DNA of 58,379 bases, taken from assembly GCF_017115045.1 (NCBI RefSeq), contig NZ_JABXKK010000030.1, positions 1 through 58,379 on the forward strand, written 5' to 3'. The notes below the pieces were generated by a model. The model was not told the DNA's origin, did no database searches, and worked only from the letters and a program-made list of their open reading frames with translations. This stretch comes from Nostoc sp. NMS8. Its GTDB lineage: Bacteria; Cyanobacteriota; Cyanobacteriia; Cyanobacteriales; Nostocaceae. The first letter of the stretch is position 1; the number at the start of each line of letters is the position of its first letter. A program made the translations under genes and the position numbers. Positions 35,709-43,605 of the stretch are shown here, in pieces.

Positions 35709-37748
35709 TTACAAATCTTTTAAACGTTTTATCGCATTCGTTGCAGCAGCTTTCAATTGCGATGAAGTTGCACTAGTTGACCACTTTGTTAAAAGTTCTA
35801 AACTTGAATTAATTTCTCCATTTTCTTTCGCTAAATTTACGATTTTGAGACAAATCGTAATTGGCAAAATACTATCGGGAATTCCATTAAGAAGAGCGAT
35901 AAACTGGCTGAATAATTCAGGACGAGCGGCTACTAAATCGTTAAGTCGATTCAACGCAGACTTTTCATCTCCTAAGTCTTCTTCTTCCCTAACCCTTTCA
36001 CTAATAGCTTGAAATACAGCAGAAGCATCCCCTGGACTCATTTCTTTTGCCTTTTTCAAGGCAATATTTCGTGCTGCTTCGCTCTCTTGAAAAAGCTCTT
36101 TAAGCATTTCTTGCGCTTGGGGAGTCATGCGTTGTAACGCACCACCAAGCGATCCTTGAAGTATATCGCGGGAGAAAAAGAAGTAGGGTCTAAGATCCTC
36201 ATCTGCCAACAGGGGATTACTTTTAAGCCAATCGGTAAACCAACTATCTGATAGCCACGTTGAAATTGATGATGTTGATGCCTCAGAAGAAAGAGGAGAT
36301 GGATTAGGTTTAGCACTAGAGGATTTTTTGATATCATCACTTGTAGCTTTACCTTTAGATGCTATTTTGCTCTTATCGCTAGTTTCTGTTTCATCTTTAT
36401 CATCGCCAGTTTGTCCATTAGAAGTAGTGGTATTTGTAGAATTTTTCGGTGCATTGTTCTGTTCAGCTATCGCAAGTTCTTTTGGCTGACCTTGTTGTGC
36501 TGCTTGAAGTTCAGCCAAACGTTTGAAAAATTCTGGTTTAAAATACTCTAAAAGCATCAGCTTCGCCAACACACGCTGCTTCATCTCAACTTTTTTAGCC
36601 TTTGCCATTTCCAAACGCATCATCAGTGTGTTGAGAAATCGCTTACACTGCCTTGGATTACCGTTTAAACCAACCGCTAAAACCGGAGCAATACGTTGAG
36701 CTATGTTCAAATCTTCCGCTAGTTCTGGAGGAATTTCATCATTTAGAATGCTCTTAGCAATACCATAATTAAAACGAACATCGAGAAAAGAACCTGCACT
36801 AGAACTAGTAATATACTCTTGAGCTTTCTTAAAAGCGTCTGAAGTCGGACTGGTTGTTTTTGCGAAAAAAAGGAGATTTATATATGTCTCCAATTCAGAT
36901 CGGCCAAGTGAAGGAACACGAACAGCAAATTGAACGAGCTTCTCAAGGTAATCTCGGCCAACTTCTGCTCGCTCGCCTGGTAACTCAGGAAAACGTCGCC
37001 GGACAGCATATTTCACTAAACGCTCATCAGCACCTAAGATGAAAGCTGTGTGGGGTACAAACAAGAAGAGCTTAATTGCCTCCAGTGTTTCAATGATCGT
37101 ATCGGGCATACAGCGATCAAGATCATCAATGATCACCACAAGAGTTTTAAGTTTTGTTTCTTTCAGCAGTTTTTCAAAGTCTTTTCGGAATTCACGAATA
37201 CCACGTCGCAAATTTTGACTAGCGTCTTCTTTAATAAATTTATCTAATTCTGCATCTTCTAATTTAACTTCTTTAACTTTGTCACCTAGCTCACTTGTGA
37301 GTGTTGCGATATCACTGGCACCACTCAGACTCAACGCAGGTAATCCTCCAACTGCATAAGCTAATGTTGCTTTCAAACCCATTTTGCCAGTTCTGGTGAG
37401 AACCTCCATTACATTAATACGTTTAAGTAACTTAACAATCAGATGTTTTGCCGCAGGAACAAGTGTCCTCTTACTGGCAATTTCATCAAGGATCGTCCCC
37501 ATCAGCGCAGTTTTGGCATCCTCGTAGCCCTCAAAAAGCCAGCCATTGAATGAGAGCACTAACACATCCTCATCAGTCTCTAATACAGCCTCAGTTCTTT
37601 TCAGAAGGCTGGACTTTCCGCTTCCCCAGTCTCCGTATACTCCGATTGTCGCAGGCAACAGAGATTCATTACGTATAATTGATGTAATAACGCTTACAAG
37701 ATGATCAAACCCTAGTAAATCAACTTCAGACTCATTATCAGACCACAT
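35709..37748 (-). CDS. qatA: KAP-family P-loop ATPase QatA
   Basis: 679 residues. Walker A GVYGDWGSGKSSLL near residue 40 and Walker B VVIIDDLDRCMPDT near 205 with the following IETLEAIKLFLFV identify a KAP NTPase. A low-complexity linker (Ser, Thr, Lys, Asp) lies near 435-490, and the C-terminal 180 residues are helical. KAP ATPases are often membrane-linked; here two moderately hydrophobic helices between the motifs (LKATLAYAVGGLPALSLSG) might insert. First gene of qatABC. Confidence 0.9.
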   Translation of the reverse strand: MWSDNESEVDLLGFDHLVSVITSIIRNESLLPATIGVYGDWGSGKSSLLKRTEAVLETDEDVLVLSFNGWLFEGYEDAKTALMGTILDEIASKRTLVPAAKHLIVKLLKRINVMEVLTRTGKMGLKATLAYAVGGLPALSLSGASDIATLTSELGDKVKEVKLEDAELDKFIKEDASQNLRRGIREFRKDFEKLLKETKLKTLVVIIDDLDRCMPDTIIETLEAIKLFLFVPHTAFILGADERLVKYAVRRRFPELPGERAEVGRDYLEKLVQFAVRVPSLGRSELETYINLLFFAKTTSPTSDAFKKAQEYITSSSAGSFLDVRFNYGIAKSILNDEIPPELAEDLNIAQRIAPVLAVGLNGNPRQCKRFLNTLMMRLEMAKAKKVEMKQRVLAKLMLLEYFKPEFFKRLAELQAAQQGQPKELAIAEQNNAPKNSTNTTTSNGQTGDDKDETETSDKSKIASKGKATSDDIKKSSSAKPNPSPLSSEASTSSISTWLSDSWFTDWLKSNPLLADEDLRPYFFFSRDILQGSLGGALQRMTPQAQEMLKELFQESEAARNIALKKAKEMSPGDASAVFQAISERVREEEDLGDEKSALNRLNDLVAARPELFSQFIALLNGIPDSILPITICLKIVNLAKENGEINSSLELLTKWSTSATSSQLKAAATNAIKRLKDL

Positions 37749-38039
37749 TACTGTTCTTTACTCTAAAAACTTAATAATTGAAGAATTCCTACTACAGTAA
37801 CATTTATAACGAAATTCCAAGAATTTACCAAGTATGTATTAGATACATTTGAATTTTTGAGGGTTTGAAGGCATCAAGCTCAAATATAGATTTGAATCAA
37901 TGATTTTAAAAGTTTATAAGTTATTTACTAGTGATAATTGATGCAAGAAAGCAAGAAAACTAAGAAAAACTTTGATTGCCAAGCTAAAATACTTTATTAA
38001 TAAGGGTTTGGGATAGGTGCGACCTCGCAGATGTGTTTG
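37749..38039. other. Intergenic region upstream of qatA
   Basis: About 290 bases that are AT-rich. No gene is supported. The qatA promoter should lie at the left end. Nothing else stands out. Confidence 0.5.
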
Positions 38040-38194
38040 GTCGTGGCTAAAAAGGACTTCCGCCTAGATTGTAATGCCTATGGGCATTAAAAAGTGCAGC
38101 ACACAGATGGTTACAGCTAGTCCGAGCAAAGGGAAAATTAGAAAGTTTACAAGCTCGTATATTGGAAATTCCCAAATATATAGTGTCAAGGTAA
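38040..38194 (+). pseudogene. Decayed small gene fragment
   Basis: One frame encodes VAKKDFRLDCNAYGH and stops; the next encodes LWALKSAAHRWLQLVRAKGK, then LESLQARILEIPKYIVSR and stops at 38192-38194. Joining them near 38075 would give a smooth charged helical protein of about 50 residues. There is no good start in the second frame. The likely explanation is a frameshifted remnant of a small cyanobacterial gene; chance is possible. Confidence 0.45.
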
Positions 38195-38429
38195 TGATCT
38201 AGGTAAAATAGCTCAAACACTGTGCTGGCAGAAGTTTTGCTTTACCTAGAAAGCGATCGCCTAACTATCTCCTAAGTACAAAAGAATATTTATTACGCTT
38301 TCAATAATATTAATATTTAAAGCTGCTATTTTTTTGAGCAGGAAAATTATAGCACTTGTGAGAGAAATTAAACTGGTGTTATGCCAAAAATCAACAAGTG
38401 TGTAGGCGTATTTAAAATTAATAAAAATA

Positions 38430-39119
38430 CTAACTTACCGAATGATATGAACCCGTATTTTCGTTAAATTCCCATCCCATACCCGATTTATCCTTCCCCT
38501 TGCACCATGCCACAAAAAGCGGTGGGTGCAGCTTATTTCGCTGCTCGCGTATAGTTTCTACACTTACACCAAGTCTTGAAGCTAAACCTTCTTCGGTTAA
38601 TGGTTGCATTCGGGGAGTATGCACTTTGAAGGATGAATTGTTGTTGTACGATTTATTGCCCCGCCTCGGTTGGTTGTTGAGATGATTTTGAATTTTAATA
38701 ATCGCCTCGGTAAACTGTGTCATTCGGGCTGTTATCCCCTCAATTTTTTCTGATAAATCGGCGAGATTATGGATTGCTCCGGTTTCGTTGCTAGATTCAC
38801 TTGAAAACTGTGACTCGAGCTTATCAAGTCGTGAGCAAATAGCTAATATCGTTTCATTCGTAAGACTGGGGTGACTATTGTTACCAGCAACCAAGTACTC
38901 CTCAACACTTGCCTTAATCTTAGAGTCGAGGCGTTTATCTAAATCATTGCCACCAATTGCATCAAGGTTATCTATATCATCTAGGTAGAGTTCGATAAAT
39001 TGGGTCAGCGTGGCTGTTGCCGTCGTCCCTTTCGACTTACAACGGGCGATAAACTGCTCCCACATCTTTTGGTCGCAGTTAAAAGATGCCAGTTTCTTGT
39101 TTTTCCCTGTTTGGCTCAT
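38430..39119 (-). CDS. Putative DNA-binding protein linked to the recombinase
   Basis: 229 residues from the ATG at 39119 (MSQTGKNKKLASFNCDQKMW); an upstream GTG at 39155 would add 12 residues. The N-terminus looks like a short basic strand then helices (WEQFIARCKSKGTTATATL), in the style of ribbon-helix-helix plasmid proteins. The middle is coiled-coil-like (LDKLESQFSSESS, then DLSEKIEGITARMTQFTEAI). The C-terminus has a helix-turn-helix-like segment (TEEGLASRLGVSVETIREQR). A tandem ACCTAGACATT repeat lies directly before the ATG and hairpins at 39212-39247 lie upstream. It may regulate or assist the neighbouring recombinase, but no family is recognised. Confidence 0.65.
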   Translation of the reverse strand: MSQTGKNKKLASFNCDQKMWEQFIARCKSKGTTATATLTQFIELYLDDIDNLDAIGGNDLDKRLDSKIKASVEEYLVAGNNSHPSLTNETILAICSRLDKLESQFSSESSNETGAIHNLADLSEKIEGITARMTQFTEAIIKIQNHLNNQPRRGNKSYNNNSSFKVHTPRMQPLTEEGLASRLGVSVETIREQRNKLHPPLFVAWCKGKDKSGMGWEFNENTGSYHSVS

Positions 39120-39211
39120 GTCTAGGTAATGTCTAGGTAAATCTGGACTGGACACGACTGAGTGAGCGTGTCATCCCGAAAAGATAACTACCTTGACACT
39201 ATCATTTTCGA

Positions 39212-39247
39212 GCGCATGAGTGCGCCCGCCGGAGACGATGGTCTCCG
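39212..39247. promoter_or_regulatory. Pair of short GC-rich hairpins upstream of the DNA-binding-type gene
   Basis: GCGCA (39212-39216)/TGCGC (39221-39225) and CGGAGAC (39230-39236)/GTCTCCG (39241-39247), each with a 4-base loop. They sit between the 43-residue ORF and the 229-residue gene; they could be a terminator, operator or recombination-associated site. Confidence 0.45.
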
Positions 39248-39290
39248 ACCGACCGGAGGTCATCGCCTCTACCAAAAAGCAGTCAGATTA

Positions 39291-39422
39291 CTACTGTCTG
39301 CAACAGTTAGTTAGCCACTGTTGGAGTTGTTCAGGAGTCGTTGGCGCACGCACAATTTGAGCAAAGCCTGTTATCGCTTTTGTAGCCAAATCAGGGGGTG
39401 ACTTCCTGGCTAACGCATCCAT
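39291..39422 (-). CDS. 43-residue protein translationally coupled to the tyrosine recombinase
   Basis: The frame starts at an ATG that directly abuts the recombinase stop codon (TAAATG) and encodes MDALARKSPPDLATKAITGF, then a segment ending QLQQWLTNCCRQ, before TAG. The composition is protein-like, with an amphipathic helix. Coupling makes it a likely real gene. Small partners of tyrosine recombinases can be directionality factors, but nothing here proves it. Confidence 0.55.
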   Translation of the reverse strand: MDALARKSPPDLATKAITGFAQIVRAPTTPEQLQQWLTNCCRQ

Positions 39423-40562
39423 TTAGTCAATCATATCTGCCAACAAATTTGTCATTTCTGACTGACCTTGTTTGCGGTTATCGTCATACTGGATTAATAC
39501 ATCCAGCTTGACATGACGGCTGACTTTTTGCGTCTTTCGCACATCCCCTTGGGTTGCTTCCAAAAGAGTTGTAATCCCACTGTGGCGGATGCGGTGGGGT
39601 GACATTAACTTTTTTACACCAGCTGCATCAAAATAATTGACAACAATTTTACGGATGCCGTCCCCAGTGAGGCGATGCCCTTTGCTGCGGTTATCAAGGG
39701 CGATAAATAAAGGTGAGGAGGCGGTAATATTACCCCGAACTTGCAACCAATCACAGATAGCATTAACTGTTGCTACTGACAGTTTTACCCATTCATCATT
39801 CGTACCTTGCCCTTTTCCCAAAATCCGCAATCTGCTTTCGTGTGGGTCGAAGTCTTTTATATTTAATTGACTCACCTCATTGCGTCGCAGTAAATTTTCC
39901 CACAACAGCCGCAATAGCGCATAATCTCTTTGGCCGTGAACAGTTGAGCGCTCAATTAGCTGGATTACACTGTTGATGCTTTGAGCATCCACCCCGGTAG
40001 TATCTCGATACGCTTTTACCTTTTCCAACTCTACATCTTCTAGCGTGTAGCTGCACACACCTAACTTGCGGGCAAACTTCACCAACGATTTAATGCTGCT
40101 GAGGCGACGGTTGACCGTTGCTTCCTTCAACCCAATAGCCAGTAGCTTGGCCTTATATTTCAGCACCACCGCCACCGCCCGTTTCTCGGTCAGGTGCAGA
40201 AATTCCAACACGCTGTCAACATTTGGCTCAATACCAGTCATCGCCACAAAAAATTTCCGCAAATCTTTCTGGTATTCGCGCCGGGTGCTGGGTGCGCGAA
40301 TATTGGCGAGCATCAAAGCAATGACATCCTGTTCATCCTCTGTTGCGGCAAAATACCGCTCAATTGGGGCTTTGAGAGATTTTTTTAATGACTCTACCGC
40401 CGAGTCAAATCCGGTATCATCGTTTGCTTTTGGGGATGCCCGTCTGGGAGAATATGGAGTATCAGACATAGCATTGGGCGCGAAAAGGGTAATTTTCGAT
40501 ATCAAACCTATTCTCTCTCGATTTGCCCGACTACACTCACTTTGGCGCGATAAATCTTCCAT
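39423..40562 (-). CDS. Tyrosine recombinase/integrase
   Basis: 379 residues from the first ATG; an internal ATG (MSDTPYSPRRAS, near residue 32) is an equally good start. The N-terminal core-binding domain carries NIRAPSTRREYQKDLRKF. Catalytic residues are visible: Arg in ENLLRRNEVSQL near 225, HRIRHSG (HxxR) near 323, His in SRHVKLD and the Tyr of IQYDDNR near 358. This is the XerC/D-phage integrase class, which breaks and joins DNA at specific sites. It is followed without a gap by a 43-residue ORF. It may integrate or resolve the element. Confidence 0.9.
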   Translation of the reverse strand: MEDLSRQSECSRANRERIGLISKITLFAPNAMSDTPYSPRRASPKANDDTGFDSAVESLKKSLKAPIERYFAATEDEQDVIALMLANIRAPSTRREYQKDLRKFFVAMTGIEPNVDSVLEFLHLTEKRAVAVVLKYKAKLLAIGLKEATVNRRLSSIKSLVKFARKLGVCSYTLEDVELEKVKAYRDTTGVDAQSINSVIQLIERSTVHGQRDYALLRLLWENLLRRNEVSQLNIKDFDPHESRLRILGKGQGTNDEWVKLSVATVNAICDWLQVRGNITASSPLFIALDNRSKGHRLTGDGIRKIVVNYFDAAGVKKLMSPHRIRHSGITTLLEATQGDVRKTQKVSRHVKLDVLIQYDDNRKQGQSEMTNLLADMID

Positions 40563-40686
40563 TAAACCAACACAATCTGAATGTTGCTAAATATACTCCT
40601 ATGGTATTAGTGCTATTCGCTTGTTACCCAACGCTTGACTGTACTACGTTATGTATTTTGACTGAATTTTTATAGATGCAAAAATT

Positions 40687-40713
40687 AAACCATCCCAGTG
40701 GTTGGAATGGTTT
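40687..40713. terminator. Imperfect hairpin in the recombinase-to-IS630-type gap
   Basis: AAACCATCCC and the near-complementary GGAATGGTTT pair around AGTGGTT. No T tract follows, so termination is uncertain. The gap 40563-40884 also contains an in-frame 43-codon extension of the next gene (see findings). Confidence 0.35.
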
Positions 40714-40884
40714 AAGGTAATTATCAATTTTCCTTACTGGTCCTTTTGCTTATAGGAGGCAACCAATTGTTGTTGGCGACAATTCAGGCATTCCTTTTAA
40801 CTTGATAGTTTCGGCGACTTGGTTGTTATTTTGGCGTAATGAAAAGATAGGATTGCCCGTTAGCTTGATTTGAGCTTGATGCTA

Positions 40885-41337
40885 TTAGGGTTGCGCTTCC
40901 AAGATCCGACCTATACTTCTTGGCGATAGTGCTGGCAACCCCCTGCGAGTAGCTTCTTCAGCAACTTGCATATGGTAATGGTGCTTTGAACGACTGGGTT
41001 TTCGGTTCTTGCTCCATTCGCTGATTTCGACAATTTTGCTCGCCTCTGCGCTCTTGCACTTCTTAGGTCTGCCTGCGTTCACACCTAATACATTATTTAT
41101 CTTTGCGATCGCATCTTCCAAGGTTTCCGATGTTATGGTACAAGATGTCCACTTTTTCTTCCAGTTTGTTACTGTTTGCTTCGCTATACCAAGTTTTTTT
41201 ACTATATTTTTATGATTTTCCCCACGATTAAGTTCTAGCAAGATGTTTGCTCTCTTGATCATTTCATCGCTGCCGGTGGCTGCTATATCCTCTAATACTT
41301 GCTTTTCAATAGGATTCAATACTTGAATATGAGGCAT
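40885..41337 (-). CDS. IS630-type N-terminal helix-turn-helix protein without DDE domain
   Basis: 150 residues. The N-terminal half (EKQVLEDIAATGSDEMIKRA, then HKNIVKKLGIAKQTVTNWKK) is a helix-turn-helix like the DNA-binding part of IS630-family transposases. GRPKKCKS and LSPRSIGRILEAQ match the linker and second helix-turn-helix region that normally precede the DDE catalytic core. The catalytic core is missing; the frame ends in TAA TAG just where it would begin. It could be the first ORF of a two-ORF IS, a decayed IS, or a domesticated DNA-binding protein. Nearby hairpins do not give clear IS ends. Confidence 0.75.
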   Translation of the reverse strand: MPHIQVLNPIEKQVLEDIAATGSDEMIKRANILLELNRGENHKNIVKKLGIAKQTVTNWKKKWTSCTITSETLEDAIAKINNVLGVNAGRPKKCKSAEASKIVEISEWSKNRKPSRSKHHYHMQVAEEATRRGLPALSPRSIGRILEAQP

Positions 41338-41430
41338 TTCAGTATTTACCCCGCTTAGACCTACAATTTTGCCAAATCGAATGAAGCCTGATATACTTTT
41401 TTTGTAGAGTTCATTTTTCCTAAAGATTCA

Positions 41431-41461
41431 CTCAAAGCCCTGCTGCAAACAGGGCTTTGAG
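41431..41461. terminator. Strong hairpin, terminator-like
   Basis: A perfect 12-bp inverted repeat CTCAAAGCCCTG (41431-41442)/CAGGGCTTTGAG (41450-41461) with a 7-base loop. A second short hairpin CCTGTT/AACAGG follows at 41477-41493. The gap 41338-41859 shows no gene I can support. Confidence 0.65.
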
Positions 41462-41859
41462 GAAAAAACAACCCCACCTGTTACTAAAACAGGACGGAAC
41501 TTTGTTTTGTCAATTTAGTTATCTAGAGCCATCATATCATGAATTTACCCAGTTTTACAAATCTATCTTTAGATAGATGCTTTTTTTTAAATGCCAGTAC
41601 TTTAAATCTCTCTTCAGTCGTATTGGTTTTCAATGGGTTGGGAATAATAGTTTACTGCGCGAGAAAATTCTCTTCGAGAGTTTTTCTGGTAGTTAATCCT
41701 TTGCCATTTACAAGATTTAATTATTTTTTCAACTTGTCACTTTTTCCAAGGGATGAAAGTGCTATAAGTCTTGCTGGTTAAGATTTTTCTGCTTTCTGCT
41801 TAGGTTTTTCAAGATGGAACCTATCTTTTGAGTGACAATTTGTGACCCGGAGTATAAAT

Positions 41860-43044
41860 ATGTCTGAGGTGAAGAATCCGGCAATTGTATATATTTCACC
41901 TGCGGAGTTGGTTGTTCATCCGAAGCTGATAGAAATATATGGTGAGAATGAGGAACGTCCGGCTTTAGAAAAAAGTATCTCTGAAAAAGGGATTCTTGAA
42001 TCTTTAAAGGTATCTGCACGTACTGGTGTAAATATCGTCTTGGCAGGTAAGTGTCGCTTGCAGATAGCTCGCCAGTTAGGAATTTCCACTGTGAAAGTGG
42101 AATTTGTCGAGTCTGGTTCGCCTGAAGAAGATTTGAAACTAGTGCTTGACTTTAATCTCCACCGGGAAGGTGGGAAGACTCATTACCAGAAATTTCACGA
42201 GGGGCAGTACTGGGAGAGCGTACTTCGTCCCCAAGCGAAAGAAAGACAGCGCCAAAGCGCTCGTCGTTTGAATCAATCGAATGATTCAAATTTGAATCAT
42301 TCGGTAACTGAGAGTAAGTCTCAATTAGAGAAGGGCAAGCGAGTGATTCAGGAGGTCTCGGAGAATCTAAATATAAGTGTTGGTAGTTATCACAAGGGTA
42401 AGAAAGTTTTTGAATTAATTTCTCAATTACGAGAACTGGAAAAATTTAAGGCAGTTGTTGCACTGGAGATGGAATTTAACCGGAGTATTGATGCAGCATA
42501 CAAGTTTGTTTGCAATCAAGATATCTGTTACCAGGTAATAGACCTTCTGGAGGCAGATGAGATAGGTAGTATAGGCGATGGTATTGCTTGGATGCTGAAT
42601 GGCGAGCGCAATCCGTTTCGGCGTTTCCAGCTTGACCAAGTATATCAATTCAAAAAGAGACTGCGGCCCGAGTTGGAAATTGTGGGACGGGTTATTGGTA
42701 TAACTAATGAGTTTGTTGTGTTTGGATTGAGGAATTTAGGGAATATGAGCCTAGAAATTGTGAATCTACGTCCGCGACAAATTGATGCAGAATTGCAGGA
42801 TGAACCATCTGCATCACAGAGGAAGAGAATACTTAACTTAATGCAAAAGTTTAGTGATGTTTTCCCAGTTCAGGTGTCTTTGACAGAGTTGTTAAAACTA
42901 CCAAATTTAACTGATAAAGAAGAGGTTTTATTGCGGATGTATGAGTCTGACGTATTTGAAAAAACTTGGGAAGATTATAAGACCCAAATGAAAGCAATGG
43001 AAGTTTCTACAAATAGAAAAAAGGATAAGATTTGTGCTGCATAG
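41860..43044 (+). CDS. ParB/Spo0J-family partition-type protein
   Basis: 394 residues from the ATG at 41860, supported by CGGAG 8 bases upstream; a GTG at 41842 is less likely. The ParB N-terminal nuclease/CTPase-type domain is clear: YISPAELVVHPKLIEIYGEN, then LEKSISEKGILESLKV and VLAGKCRLQIARQLGI, with the LxGKxRLxxA pattern equivalent to the GxRR region. A helix-turn-helix-type segment and a KAKERQRQSAR-like basic stretch follow. No ParA is encoded next to it. It could act in plasmid partition or as a regulator; ParB-like proteins without ParA also control replication or transfer genes. Confidence 0.82.
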   Translation: MSEVKNPAIVYISPAELVVHPKLIEIYGENEERPALEKSISEKGILESLKVSARTGVNIVLAGKCRLQIARQLGISTVKVEFVESGSPEEDLKLVLDFNLHREGGKTHYQKFHEGQYWESVLRPQAKERQRQSARRLNQSNDSNLNHSVTESKSQLEKGKRVIQEVSENLNISVGSYHKGKKVFELISQLRELEKFKAVVALEMEFNRSIDAAYKFVCNQDICYQVIDLLEADEIGSIGDGIAWMLNGERNPFRRFQLDQVYQFKKRLRPELEIVGRVIGITNEFVVFGLRNLGNMSLEIVNLRPRQIDAELQDEPSASQRKRILNLMQKFSDVFPVQVSLTELLKLPNLTDKEEVLLRMYESDVFEKTWEDYKTQMKAMEVSTNRKKDKICAA

Positions 43045-43605
43045 GTAGCTGTAAGCAGTTAATCTAGCAGAGAATTTGTCCCACAATTTAACATTACTTA
43101 CTAGATTAGCATCTCAATACTGATTACAGTACGAGTTCACTTTTTTGGGTGCTGAACTCGTATCAAGATATTTGACTGTTTTTTGTTTTTAAACTCGATG
43201 GTGGAGTATGAGTAATTTCATCTTCACCAGTTGTACTAACAAGAGCCAATGTGTGGTGACACTTGTGGGTGTTACTAGCTTTGCATTGTTATCCCAAAAC
43301 TCTTTTGTCGATTTAGTGACAACTTCGCTCTAACTGCCTCATTTAAATAATTACCAAAAAAAAGTTGGGTAGTCGCATTGTTGTTGGTGAAGCGTGTTGG
43401 ACTAAATCTTAGCCTAAGCCTACGTATGTCTAAGCCTAAACAAGTATAAACCTTTGTTTGCTTTCAACCATGAGACGATTACCAGTCGCCTCCAACAAGC
43501 GGATAACCAACCGCTTAATTCAAAATAAAATTTCAAATTTAGGCTAACACATTTTGACCAACAGCAAGACTACCTGATGCACAAAAATCATCAGGACAGT
43601 CACTC
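43045..43605. other. 561-base intergenic region upstream of the replication-type gene, possible origin
   Basis: No gene. It contains an inverted repeat TACGAGTTCA (43130-43139)/TGAACTCGTA (43153-43162) with a T6 run in the loop, clustered TAAGCCTA-type repeats (TTAGCCTAAGCCTA and CTAAGCCTAA near 43408-43432), and a hairpin AAGCGG/CCGCTT near 43498-43517 just before the primase-like gene. Repeats in front of a replication gene suit iterons or an origin, but the copies are few and irregular. Confidence 0.45.

Noticed and set aside
41539..41781. Open frame of 80 codons upstream of the ParB-type gene
   Set aside because: Phe/Leu/Ser-rich AT-biased composition and no ribosome-binding site; likely chance.
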